From Gemmatimonadota bacterium (GTDB lineage: Bacteria; Gemmatimonadota; Gemmatimonadetes; Gemmatimonadales; GWC2-71-9): DNA of 12,346 nt. Below the pieces are notes generated by a model. The model was not told where the DNA came from and did no database searches. It saw only the letters and a list, made by a program, of their open reading frames with translations. The stretch spans positions 1 through 12,346 of the forward strand of contig QHUF01000050.1 in assembly GCA_003221075.1 (NCBI GenBank), in the 5' to 3' direction. Shown here piece by piece: positions 1 through 8,379 of this stretch. Numbering within the stretch: the stretch's first letter is position 1; each line of letters starts with the position of its first letter. Position numbers and translations under genes: made by a program.

Positions 1-927
1 GTTGGCGACATACAGGCGGGCACCGCGTTCATCCCACGCGAGTCCGGTGGGATGGCGGCCGACCGGAATCACCGTGGTCACGCCGCTCACCAAATCGACG
101 CGCGTCACATTGCCCGGCTGCGCGATACCGCGCGCGTCCACGCGCACCAGCTCGGCGGACGGGTCACAACACTGTTTGGAAGCGCGCTCCTCTGCCCGCG
201 GCTTTCTGCCGCCCAGCACCGAGACGTACGCGACGGCGCCATCCTGGCTCACCACCGCGGCGACTGGCAACACGCCGAGCGGAATGGTCTTCAGGAGTGT
301 GCCGCTGTCGGCGTCGAAGACCGCAAGCGCGTCGTTCGCCGACAGCGGCAGCACGGCCACACGGTGCCCCCCGCCGGCGGCGGTCGCGCGCGCCGCGACG
401 GCCGGCGCGCCGGCGATGAAGTCGCCGCGCGCCGCGCTAGACCAGCGGACCACCGCGCTGTCTCCACCGCCTCCCGCTCGTGGCGCGACGGCATCGCCGT
501 CGTAGGCCGACAACTGGGTGACGGTGTTGGTCGCCGACATTTCGTCCGATCCGGGCGTCCGGCTCTGCGCGAGCACCTGGGGCAGCCGACCCACGGTGCT
601 GAACAGCGCGCGGCCATTCACCGGGTCGATCGCGATGCCCTGGACACCGGAGCGGCCATCGAACGCCGCACTGGCACGCACCACGTTGTCGTGCCAGGCG
701 AGGCGGTAGGCGGCGCCGTGCACAGTCACCCAGATCTCGCCTGGCTTCCCGAATCGCACTCCAAAGACGCGATCGGTGAATACGCTCTGGACGCCGGCGG
801 GGCTGACGCGCTGCTCGGTAGCGATGGTGCCGGGATCGGGAACGTCCCGGCGGGGTTGGGGCGGTAGCACCGGTTGAGTCGCAGGGTTCTGCAAGAGGAG
901 TACAAACGTCAATGCGAGTTGTGACAC
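1..927 (-). CDS. Exported YncE-like (YVTN) beta-propeller protein, C-terminus outside the window
   Basis: This reading frame is open for 309 codons from a GTG at 927-925 to the window edge, so the 3' part is missing. The N-terminus has a short hydrophobic stretch (SQLALTFVLLLQ), consistent with a signal peptide or anchor. The later part shows beta-propeller blades: VFDADSGTLLKTIPLG, then VSQDGAVAYVSVLGG, then IPVGRHPTGLAWDERGARL followed by YVAN, which is the YVTN/YncE repeat signature. Between the blades is a loop with a vicinal Cys pair (KQCCDPS). Family knowledge: in Acidobacteriota and Gemmatimonadota such propellers are often the N-terminal half of about 800-residue proteins ending in an alkaline-phosphatase/phosphoesterase domain. 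Whether that holds here cannot be seen. A weak SD-like TTAGGA lies before the GTG. The gene diverges from the DUF5916 gene with only about 15-57 bases between starts. The propeller call is firm; the role is unknown. Confidence 0.82.
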   Translation of the reverse strand, partial: MSQLALTFVLLLQNPATQPVLPPQPRRDVPDPGTIATEQRVSPAGVQSVFTDRVFGVRFGKPGEIWVTVHGAAYRLAWHDNVVRASAAFDGRSGVQGIAIDPVNGRALFSTVGRLPQVLAQSRTPGSDEMSATNTVTQLSAYDGDAVAPRAGGGGDSAVVRWSSAARGDFIAGAPAVAARATAAGGGHRVAVLPLSANDALAVFDADSGTLLKTIPLGVLPVAAVVSQDGAVAYVSVLGGRKPRAEERASKQCCDPSAELVRVDARGIAQPGNVTRVDLVSGVTTVIPVGRHPTGLAWDERGARLYVAN

Positions 928-942
928 GTTCCTAACTCTCCG

Positions 943-3327
943 GTGGTAGGTGTCCCACCCCAATCGCAGCCATTATTATCGCTCATGCTGCTGACCCTAT
1001 GCCTGATCCTCCACTGCACCTCCCCTGACTCCCTGGGAATCTACTCGGGCCGCGGGCGTCAGTTGGACGTGCGAATTCCGCGAATCGACGCCGACGCCGT
1101 GATCGACGGCGACCTCAGCGACTCGGCGTGGGCGCGCGCCGCGCTGTTGACGGGTTTTTCGCAATACGCTCCGAACGACGGCGTTTCCGCGGTGGACTCG
1201 ACCCAGGTGCTCGTGTGGTATTCCGCGAACGCAATCTACTTCGGGATCCGCGCGTACGAACTGCACGGCCAGCCCACGGCGACGCTCGCCGACCGCGACC
1301 AGATCTTCGGTGACGACAACGTCCAGATCCTGCTCGGCACGTTCCACGACGGCAAGAAAGCGCTGATGTTCGCGGTGAACCCGCTTGGCGTGCAGGGCGA
1401 CGGCGCGCTGATCGAGGGGGCCAACGTCACGGCGAGCGGCTTCATCGGCAGCGCGGTCGTCGGGCGCGAGCAGCCGGACTTGAGTCCGGATTACGTCTTC
1501 CAATCGCACGGCCGCCTGACGCCGTGGGGTTACGAAGTCGAGGTGCGGATCCCGTTCAAGAGTCTCCGCTATCAGCCCAAGCAGCCGCAGGACTGGAGTC
1601 TCAACATCGTCCGGCAGGTGAAGCATTCCGGCTTCGAGGACTCGTGGTTTCCGGCGCGCCGCGCCAGCGCCACGTTCATTGGACAGTCGGGAAACCTGGT
1701 CGGCCTCTCGGGCATGCACCGTGGCCTGGTCGTGGACATCAATCCCGAGGCGACCGGGAAGGCCACCGGTGACACCTCCGCGAGCGGCTACACCTACGAC
1801 ACGGGCAACCCGCAGATCGGCGGGAACGTGCGGTGGGGCGTCTCCGACAACCTCACTCTGAACGGCACGATCAAGCCCGATTACTCGCAAGTCGAATCGG
1901 ATGCCGGCCAACTCGCGTTCGATCCACGCCAGGCGCTCTTCTTTTCGGAGAAGCGGCCGTTCTTCCTCGAGGGGAGCGAGCTGTTTCAAGTGCCGCAGAA
2001 CCTCATTTACACGCGCCGCATCGTGCAGCCGGTCGCGGCGGTCAAACTGACGGGCAACGCGGGCGGGACCGACATCGGCTTCCTGTCCGCGGTCGATCAG
2101 AAATTCGCATCAGCGAGTGGCACCGATAATCCGATCTTCAACATCATCCGCGCGCAGCGCAGCCTGGGACATGGATCGCGCGTCGGCATGGCGTACACCG
2201 ACCGCATCGAGGGCGGCAACTACAATCGCGTCGCCGAGGTAGACAGCCGGCTGGTGTTCAAGGACATCTACGGACTCAACCTGCAGCTCGGCGCCAGCCG
2301 GACGCGCACCGGTGGCGTGACCACGACCGCGCCGCTCTGGCTCACGCAGTTCACGATTCGCCATCGCGTCTGGGGGCTGCGCAGCGTGTTTGCCGGCATT
2401 TCGGATGACTTCCGCTCCGCGAGCGGATTCATCGGCCGCGCCGGCATCGTGCATGCGTTCGTCGATCCGAGCTACACGACCTATGGGAAACCGGGGGCCC
2501 TGCTCCAGCGCTTCACGGGCGACATCGTCGTCGACGGCATCTGGCAGTATCAGAACTTCATGCACGGCCGGCGCATTCAGGACCAGAAGCTCCATTTCAA
2601 CGGCAACGCGACGCTGCGCGGTGGGTGGAACATCGGCGCGGGGTATTTCGCGGAATCGTTCGGCTACGACTCCGCGCTGTATGCGAACTATCGCCTCGAG
2701 GTCCCCAAGACAGGTGGCGGACTCGACACGATTCCGTTCGTGGGACAGCCCACGATCCCCAACGGAGAGTACATCGTCCAGCTCGGCACGCCGGAATGGA
2801 AGCATTTCAGCGGCGGCGGCTTCTTCCTGCAGGGCCATGACGAGAATTTCTTCGAATGGGCATCGGCCGACCTGTTGCTGCTCAGCGTCGAAGTGTCCTA
2901 CCGGCCCACGGACCGCTTCCGCAACACCCTGAGCTATTTCTGGCAGCAGGTCAACCGTCGGACCGATGGCAGTCTGGTGAACGTGGGCCGCGTCGCGCGC
3001 GCCAAACTCGAGTATCAGATTTCGCGGCCGCTTTTCATCCGGCTCGTGGGCCAGTACATCCAGGATCACACCGATTCGCTGCGCGACGACTCGCGCACCG
3101 GCGCGCCGATTTTGGTCGCTGGACCGGGCGGAGTGACGCGCACGGCCGCGAGCGCCGCCAATCTCTTTCACGTCGACGCACTGCTCAGCTATCAGCCGAC
3201 GCCCGGAACCGTGGTCTTTGCGGGCTATGGCAGCAACATGCTGGACGAGGATGCCTTCCGCTTCCGCGGGCTCACGCGGACCAATGACGCGTTGTTCGTG
3301 AAGCTCAGCTATCTGTTCCGTCTGTAG
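943..3327 (+). CDS. CBM9-like domain plus DUF5916 outer-membrane protein
   Basis: The 794-residue product has a hydrophobic signal near the N-terminus (LLTLCLILH). A CBM9/DOMON-like beta-sandwich follows at roughly residues 40-260 (IDGDLSDSAWARA, VLVWYSANAIYFGIRAYE, VQILLGTFHDGKKALMF). The DUF5916 region follows, with its hallmark PDYSQVESDAGQLAFDP and FFSEKRPFFLEGSELF (about residues 333-348). The C-terminal half consists of alternating amphipathic strands and ends in LSYLFRL, as expected for an outer-membrane beta-barrel. Known of the family: abundant in Bacteroidota, Gemmatimonadota and Acidobacteriota; its function is not established, and an outer-membrane role in handling polymers or peptides is a guess from the CBM9-like domain. 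Start choice is uncertain. GTG 943 gives the longest frame, but ATG 985 begins directly at the signal sequence (MLLTLCLILHC) and may be the true start, although neither has a clear SD. An amidohydrolase gene follows about 110 bases downstream in the same direction. Confidence 0.9.
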   Translation: MVGVPPQSQPLLSLMLLTLCLILHCTSPDSLGIYSGRGRQLDVRIPRIDADAVIDGDLSDSAWARAALLTGFSQYAPNDGVSAVDSTQVLVWYSANAIYFGIRAYELHGQPTATLADRDQIFGDDNVQILLGTFHDGKKALMFAVNPLGVQGDGALIEGANVTASGFIGSAVVGREQPDLSPDYVFQSHGRLTPWGYEVEVRIPFKSLRYQPKQPQDWSLNIVRQVKHSGFEDSWFPARRASATFIGQSGNLVGLSGMHRGLVVDINPEATGKATGDTSASGYTYDTGNPQIGGNVRWGVSDNLTLNGTIKPDYSQVESDAGQLAFDPRQALFFSEKRPFFLEGSELFQVPQNLIYTRRIVQPVAAVKLTGNAGGTDIGFLSAVDQKFASASGTDNPIFNIIRAQRSLGHGSRVGMAYTDRIEGGNYNRVAEVDSRLVFKDIYGLNLQLGASRTRTGGVTTTAPLWLTQFTIRHRVWGLRSVFAGISDDFRSASGFIGRAGIVHAFVDPSYTTYGKPGALLQRFTGDIVVDGIWQYQNFMHGRRIQDQKLHFNGNATLRGGWNIGAGYFAESFGYDSALYANYRLEVPKTGGGLDTIPFVGQPTIPNGEYIVQLGTPEWKHFSGGGFFLQGHDENFFEWASADLLLLSVEVSYRPTDRFRNTLSYFWQQVNRRTDGSLVNVGRVARAKLEYQISRPLFIRLVGQYIQDHTDSLRDDSRTGAPILVAGPGGVTRTAASAANLFHVDALLSYQPTPGTVVFAGYGSNMLDEDAFRFRGLTRTNDALFVKLSYLFRL

Positions 3328-3426
3328 TCACGCCCTCTTGCCGCCAATTGAACCCCATTGCAGCCTTTGGACGCGGTGCGTTCAGCGTGTCTGTCGGTGG
3401 CTGAGACTTCAAGCACACGAGCGGTG

Positions 3427-3432
3427 AGGAGG
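3427..3432 (+). promoter_or_regulatory. Strong Shine-Dalgarno AGGAGG upstream of the amidohydrolase
   Basis: AGGAGG (extended GAGGAGGT) lies 4 bases before an in-frame CTG at 3437 and 31 bases before the first conventional start, GTG 3464. An in-frame TGA at 3425-3427 excludes any start farther upstream. The site therefore argues for initiation at CTG 3437. The rest of the roughly 100-base gap after the DUF5916 stop shows no convincing terminator or promoter. Confidence 0.55.
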
Positions 3433-3436
3433 TGCT

Positions 3437-4387
3437 CTGACCAAACTCAACAGCATCTGTTGCGTGCTGGTGATGGTTACCGCGTCGCGGGCGACGGGCC
3501 AGGTTGGCCCGCCGCTCGTCGATTACCATCAGCACCTCTTTAGTCCCGCGCTGGCGCATCTGGTCGGTCTCGCCGATACCATCGATGCGGACAAACTCAT
3601 CCGGCTGCTCGACGCCGCGGGGATCCGTCGCGCACTCGTCCTGTCGACGGCCTACAGCTGGAGCAACCCGAGCCGCAGCGTCGACAGTGACTACGAGCAC
3701 GTGAGGGCTGACAACGACTGGACCGCTGCCCAAGTGGCGCGGTATCCCGACCGGTTGCGCGCGTTCTGCAGCGTCAGTCCCGTGCGCGACTACGCGCTGG
3801 CCGAGATCGCGCGCTGCGCCGCCAATCCGCTGCTCCGGACCGGCCTCAAGCTGCACATCGGCAACTCCGCGGCGGACTACCACAGTCGGCAGGACGTGGA
3901 GAAGCTGCGCCAGGTGTTCGGGGCGGCCAATGAAAAGCACATGGCGATCGTGATCCACATGCGGGCATCGATTTCGCGGCAGTTGCCCTATGGCCGGACG
4001 GAAGCGCAGATCTTTCTGGACTCGATTCTGCCAGCGGCACCTGACGTTCCCGTCCAGATCGCCCATCTCGCCGGGCCCGGGGGCTACGATCTCGTCACCG
4101 ACTCGGCGCTCTCCGTGTTCGTGGACGCAATCGCGCGCCACGACCCTAGAGCAAAGCGGCTATGGTTCGACGTCACAACGGTCGCCCGCAGCGTGACCCC
4201 GGACAACGCCCGACTGCTCGCCACACGGATTCGCCAGCTCGGCGTCGATCGCGTTCTCTTTGGATCGGATGCGGCGGCCGGAGGCAACCTGGCGCCGCGA
4301 GAGTCCTGGGCCGAGTTTCTACGGCTGCCGCTGACCGAAGCCGAGTTCCGCACCATTGCGAACAACGTCGCTCCCTACATGCGCTAA
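3437..4387 (+). CDS. Exported metal-dependent amidohydrolase (Amidohydro_2 family)
   Basis: A TIM-barrel hydrolase of the amidohydrolase superfamily, expected to cleave or decarboxylate a small organic molecule outside the cytoplasm. Numbered from GTG 3464, the metal-binding set is visible: HxH in DYHQHLF (His22, His24), His165 in VIHMR, His201 in QIAHLAGPGG and Asp269 in LFGSDAAAGG. The length (307-316 residues) is normal for the family. Start choice: CTG 3437 is preferred because AGGAGG lies just upstream, and this start yields a proper signal peptide (LTKLNSICCVLVMVTASRA, first residue read as Met). GTG 3464 would leave an uncharged, truncated signal. Automatic annotation would give 3464. 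The stop TAA overlaps the next gene's SD, and the S9 peptidase begins 6 bases later, so the two are very likely co-translated. The substrate is unknown. Confidence 0.88.
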   Translation: MTKLNSICCVLVMVTASRATGQVGPPLVDYHQHLFSPALAHLVGLADTIDADKLIRLLDAAGIRRALVLSTAYSWSNPSRSVDSDYEHVRADNDWTAAQVARYPDRLRAFCSVSPVRDYALAEIARCAANPLLRTGLKLHIGNSAADYHSRQDVEKLRQVFGAANEKHMAIVIHMRASISRQLPYGRTEAQIFLDSILPAAPDVPVQIAHLAGPGGYDLVTDSALSVFVDAIARHDPRAKRLWFDVTTVARSVTPDNARLLATRIRQLGVDRVLFGSDAAAGGNLAPRESWAEFLRLPLTEAEFRTIANNVAPYMR

Positions 4388-4393
4388 GGAACC

Positions 4394-6514
4394 ATGAAAA
4401 CCACCCGAGTTATCCATCTCCTCGCCGCCATCTGCTTCGCGTTCCCCCTCGCGGCCCAGCAACGCCACACGATCACGCACGAAGACGTCTTTCTCATGAA
4501 GCGCGTCGGGTCACCGGCGATCAGTCCCGACGGCCGCTGGATCGTGTTCAGCGTCACCGAGCCGTCGTACACGGAGGGCGAGCAGGTCAGCGATCTCTGG
4601 CTCGTCCCGACGGACGGCAGCGCCGAGCCGCGGCGGCTCACGAACTCGAAAGGCGGAGAGGGCGGCGTCGATTGGAGTCCCGACAGCCGCCGCATCGCGT
4701 TCACCGCGCGGCGCGAGGGCGACGACCAGTCGCAGGTGTACGTGCTCGACCTGGCAAGCGGTGGCGAGGCGCAGCGGGTCACGCGCCTGTCGACTGATGC
4801 GACAAGTCCACAATGGCGACCTGACGGCAAGGCGATCCTGTTCTCAAGCATGATCTATCCCGGAGCGACGACCGACTCGGCGAATCGCGCCGCAGCGGCC
4901 GAGCGCAAGGCGCGCAAGTACAATGCACGGGTGTTCGATGCCTCGCCGATTCGGCTGTGGGATCATTGGCTCGACGAGCGGCGGCCGCATCTGTTCGTGC
5001 AGGCACTCGAGCCTGGCGCGCAAGCGAAAGATGTGCTGGCCGGATCTCAGCTCGTGCAAGGCGCGGGATTCGGCGGCCAGCTCGGCACGAGCGGCGAGGA
5101 TCTCGCGGCGGCCTGGACGCCCGACGGCAGCGGCGTCGTGTTCGCGGCCACCACAAACCGCACGGACTGGACCCACGGCGACGTGGTGCAGGCGCTGTGG
5201 CTCGTGAGTGCTGCGGGCGGAGAGCCCCAGCGACTCTCGCAGGGTCGTGACGATTACGACGCGCCCCGGTTCAGTCCCGACGGCAAGACGTTGTACGGGG
5301 TGATGACGCCGACCAACGAGCACACCTTCAACAACCGCCGAGTGGTCGCGTGGTCCTGGCCGCGCACGGGCGCCGCGGCTCCACGCGTCGTTACCGGCGG
5401 CGCCGATCATTCGGTCGGCAGTTACACGATCGCGCCCGACAACCGCGCCGTCTTCTTCCTGGCCGAGGATGCGGGCCACCAACGGCTGTTTCGCGCGCCA
5501 GCGACAGGCGGGAAAGAACAGGAAGTCGGCAGCATGACGAGCGGCACATTCGGCAGCCTGCAGGTTGCCGCAGCGACGACGGGCGCGACGCTCAAGATCG
5601 CCGCGGTCTGGGAGAGCGCGACGAATCCGCCCGAGATCGTCAGAGTCGATCCCGCGACGGGCCGCTGGACACCGCTCACGAAGTTCAATGCCGAGCGGGG
5701 CGCCACGATCGATTGGCAGCCGCTGCACGAGTTCTGGTTCACCTCGAGCCGCGGCAAGCGGATCCACAGCTTCTACGCGCTGCCGCCGGGGTTCGACTCG
5801 ACGCGCAGCTATCCATTGTTCGTGCTGATTCACGGCGGCGCCGCGAACATGTGGACCGACAACTTTGGCCTGCGCTGGAATCCGCACCTCCTCGGCGCGC
5901 CCGGCTACGTCGTCCTCATGACCGATTATACCGGCTCGACAGGATACGGCGAGAAGTTCTCGCAGGACATCCAGTTCGATCCGCTCGAGGGCCCGGCGAA
6001 CGACCTGAACGAAGCTGCGGACTCGGCGCTCAAACGATTCCGGTTCCTCGATGCGTCAAAGCAGATTGCGGGCGGCGCGAGCTACGGCGGCCACCTGACC
6101 AACTGGCTCGCGGTGACGACGACGCGGTATCGCGCGTTGGTGAGCCATGCCGGCGAGTGGGATCTCGAGACGCAGTGGGCGACGAGCGACTTCAACTACG
6201 ATCGCGAGCGCAACGTCGGCGGCCCACCCTGGGAAGATCATCCCGTGTGGCGGACACAAAGCCCGATGCGGAAAGCCGCCAACCTACACACCCCCGTGCT
6301 CGTATCCGTTGGCGAGCGCGATTTTCGCGTGCCGATGAACAACGCGCTCGAGTTCTGGACCGCGCTGCAGCGCCAGCAGATTCCCTCCCGGCTCATCATC
6401 TGGCCGGAGGAGAACCACTGGATTCTCAAGGGCGAGGACAGCCGCTTCTTCTATAAGGAAGTTGCGGCCTGGTTCGCGCGCTGGCTGAGCGCGCCGGCGG
6501 CCACGGGACAGTAG
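4394..6514 (+). CDS. Exported S9-family (prolyl oligopeptidase-like) serine peptidase
   Basis: The 706-residue product begins with a clear signal peptide (MKTTRVIHLLAAICFAFPLA, then AQQ). An N-terminal beta-propeller with PD40/TolB-like blades follows (SPAISPDGRWIVFS, VDWSPDSRRIAFTARR, PQWRPDGKAILFSS, AAWTPDGSGVVFAA, PRFSPDGKTLYGVM), to about residue 430. The rest is an alpha/beta-hydrolase domain with the full triad: nucleophile Ser563 in GGASYGGHLTNW, Asp643 in VGERDFRVPMNN and His675 in WPEENHWIL. The oxyanion-region LIHGGAANMW is also present. The architecture resembles secreted dipeptidyl/oligopeptidases of the DPP5/acylaminoacyl-peptidase type, which act on short peptides in the periplasm; the precise specificity cannot be read. 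ATG 4394 follows AAGGA at 4386-4390, a short spacing of 3 bases. The gene sits between the amidohydrolase (6-base gap) and the FAD enzyme (8-base gap). Nothing suggests damage. Confidence 0.95.
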   Translation: MKTTRVIHLLAAICFAFPLAAQQRHTITHEDVFLMKRVGSPAISPDGRWIVFSVTEPSYTEGEQVSDLWLVPTDGSAEPRRLTNSKGGEGGVDWSPDSRRIAFTARREGDDQSQVYVLDLASGGEAQRVTRLSTDATSPQWRPDGKAILFSSMIYPGATTDSANRAAAAERKARKYNARVFDASPIRLWDHWLDERRPHLFVQALEPGAQAKDVLAGSQLVQGAGFGGQLGTSGEDLAAAWTPDGSGVVFAATTNRTDWTHGDVVQALWLVSAAGGEPQRLSQGRDDYDAPRFSPDGKTLYGVMTPTNEHTFNNRRVVAWSWPRTGAAAPRVVTGGADHSVGSYTIAPDNRAVFFLAEDAGHQRLFRAPATGGKEQEVGSMTSGTFGSLQVAAATTGATLKIAAVWESATNPPEIVRVDPATGRWTPLTKFNAERGATIDWQPLHEFWFTSSRGKRIHSFYALPPGFDSTRSYPLFVLIHGGAANMWTDNFGLRWNPHLLGAPGYVVLMTDYTGSTGYGEKFSQDIQFDPLEGPANDLNEAADSALKRFRFLDASKQIAGGASYGGHLTNWLAVTTTRYRALVSHAGEWDLETQWATSDFNYDRERNVGGPPWEDHPVWRTQSPMRKAANLHTPVLVSVGERDFRVPMNNALEFWTALQRQQIPSRLIIWPEENHWILKGEDSRFFYKEVAAWFARWLSAPAATGQ

Positions 6515-6522
6515 GCCTCGGC

Positions 6523-8379
6523 TTGCGCGAGCCGATCTCCCGCCGCGACTTCCTCGACGGGATCCTTCTCACCGGCGCCGGACTTCTCGTCCCCGGGAGA
6601 GCGCCAACGACGTCCCCCGCCGACGCCTTCAATGGCTACGGCGGCATCGGCGATTACCGGCACTCGAACGGCAACACCTGGGATGTCCTGAGCGCGGGTC
6701 ACACACTGCGCGACGGGGGGGGCGCATTCGAACAGCGGATCGCCGCCGCCAGCGACACCGGCGAGATGTACGACCTCGTCGCCGTCGGGGGCGGCATCAG
6801 CGGACTCGCCGCCGCGATCTTTTTTCAGAAATACAAAGGCGGACGGTGCCTGGTCATCGACAACCACCCGATCTTCGGTGGCGAAGCAAAGCGCAACGAG
6901 TTCCTCGTCGACGGGCAGCGGCTGACCGCACACCAGGGCTCGGCGATTTTCCTGGTACCGGGAAAAGGCGGCTACACCGAGCGCTTCTACGAGATGATCG
7001 GGATGGATCGCTCGGCGTTCGCCTACCAGACGTGGCGCGGCCCGTCGCCCGAGCTGCCGCTTGCGCACTCGCCGTACGCGACGCCCCAGAACTACGGCTT
7101 TTACTTCGGGCCGCAATTCGGCCAGCGACCCGGCGTGTGGGTGATGGACCCGTGGGGGCGAAAGCTCGACGGCGCGCCCATCAGCGAAACCACGCGAGCG
7201 GAGCTGCTCCGCTGGGGAACGGGCCGCGTCGAGGCCCCACGTCCACAGACCGAAGGCGACGCCGTTTCTCGCCAGCTCGACTCCATGACCCTCGAAGAGC
7301 ACTTGATGGCGCGATACGGCATCAGCCGCGAGACGGTACGGACGTTTCTCTCGCCCATCGAAGGCGGTGGCTACGGTCTTGGTCCCGACGCGCTCTCGGC
7401 GTACTGCAACTACGCGATCGAGACGCAGTTTCCGGAGGACGGCGACGACACGCTCGGCGACCAGATGTTCCCCGACGGCAACGGCGGGTTCGCGCGACTG
7501 ATGGTGAAAACGCTGATCCCCGACGTCTTTGCGGGTCCGCGCACCGTCGACGCCGTGTGGCAAAGCCGGGTCAACTTTCGCGCGCTCGATCGCGCCGGCC
7601 AGGCAACGCGGCTCCGCCTGAATTCCACCGTCGTCCGCGTCGCGCACGCCGGCGATCCCGCGAGCGCCCCGCACGTCGTCGTCACGTACGCGCAGGGCAA
7701 TCGGCTCTACAACGTCAGCGCACGGTCGGTCGTCGTGGCGGGCGGCAGCTGGACGGCGAAGCATATCGTCCACGATCTCCCCGCCACCCATCGCGACGCG
7801 TACGCGCAGTTTTATCGATCGCCGTGCCTGATGGCGAACATCGCCGTCCGCAACTGGCGCTTCCTCTACAAGATGGGATTGTCCGGCTGCCGCTGGTTCG
7901 GAGGGCTCGGCGACTACCTCTCGGTGCGGAAGATGGCGCTCGTGGGGAACGAGCCCCGCACCATCGATCCCGATTCACCGACCGTGCTGACCATCAAAGT
8001 CCTGTTCGCGCAGCCCGGCCTGTCGATCGCCGAGCAGGGCAGCCGGGGGCGCGCGCAGCTGCTCGGCACGTCGTTCGCCCAGTACGAGCGCGCATTCCGC
8101 GAGCAGCTCGCCGACATGTTCGCGCCCGGGGGATTCGATCCGCGCCGGGACATCGCCGGGATCATTCTCAATCGCTGGGGTCACGCGTACGTGAATCCGC
8201 AGCCGGGGTTTTTCTTTGGCTCGGGTGGCCAGCCGGCGCCGAGGGATGTCCTGAGGAATCGACCGCACGGTCGGATCGCGTTTGCGAATACCGACCTTGC
8301 CGGGGCCAGCGACCATCGGAACTCGATTCGTGAAGCGGATCGCGCGGTTCAGCAGCTCACGGATTCGCAGACACGATGA
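6523..8379 (+). CDS. Tat-exported FAD-dependent oxidoreductase, spermidine dehydrogenase-like
   Basis: The 618-residue product opens with a twin-arginine signal (SRRDFLDGILLTGAGLLVPG; Arg7-Arg8), so it is exported folded with its cofactor. The next segment (GGIGDYRHSNGNTW, about residues 40-55) and the Rossmann FAD-binding motif VGGGISGLAAAIFF (Gly89, Gly91, Gly94), with the adenine-ribose Asp113 in LVIDNHPIFGG and AKRNEF after it, match the family of Pseudomonas spermidine dehydrogenase as I remember it, including the total length. C-terminal RIAFANTDLAGASDHRNS fits the second flavin-contact region. The expected reaction is oxidation of an amine; whether the substrate is a polyamine, and whether heme is bound as in the Pseudomonas enzyme, cannot be decided. 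The start is TTG 6523, chosen because it gives the complete Tat signal 8 bases after the peptidase stop; the SD is weak. A run of eight G (6715-6722) encodes Gly65-67. The 3' end overlaps the opposing gene by 23 bases. Confidence 0.85.
   Translation: MREPISRRDFLDGILLTGAGLLVPGRAPTTSPADAFNGYGGIGDYRHSNGNTWDVLSAGHTLRDGGGAFEQRIAAASDTGEMYDLVAVGGGISGLAAAIFFQKYKGGRCLVIDNHPIFGGEAKRNEFLVDGQRLTAHQGSAIFLVPGKGGYTERFYEMIGMDRSAFAYQTWRGPSPELPLAHSPYATPQNYGFYFGPQFGQRPGVWVMDPWGRKLDGAPISETTRAELLRWGTGRVEAPRPQTEGDAVSRQLDSMTLEEHLMARYGISRETVRTFLSPIEGGGYGLGPDALSAYCNYAIETQFPEDGDDTLGDQMFPDGNGGFARLMVKTLIPDVFAGPRTVDAVWQSRVNFRALDRAGQATRLRLNSTVVRVAHAGDPASAPHVVVTYAQGNRLYNVSARSVVVAGGSWTAKHIVHDLPATHRDAYAQFYRSPCLMANIAVRNWRFLYKMGLSGCRWFGGLGDYLSVRKMALVGNEPRTIDPDSPTVLTIKVLFAQPGLSIAEQGSRGRAQLLGTSFAQYERAFREQLADMFAPGGFDPRRDIAGIILNRWGHAYVNPQPGFFFGSGGQPAPRDVLRNRPHGRIAFANTDLAGASDHRNSIREADRAVQQLTDSQTR

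Noticed and set aside
52..867. Rightward open frame of 271 codons at the left edge
   Set aside because: The opposite strand reads a signal-like N-terminus and YVTN/YncE blades without a stop from 927 to 1. The rightward product is Arg/His-rich with no recognisable domain, typical of antisense frames in GC-rich DNA.
6451..7791. Leftward open frame of 446 codons opposite the FAD oxidoreductase
   Set aside because: It lies entirely over a gene with a clear Tat signal and FAD motif. Its own product has no family pattern; long antisense frames are common at this GC content. The same applies to leftward frames at 997-1989, 2110-3171, 3305-4141 and 4844-5887.
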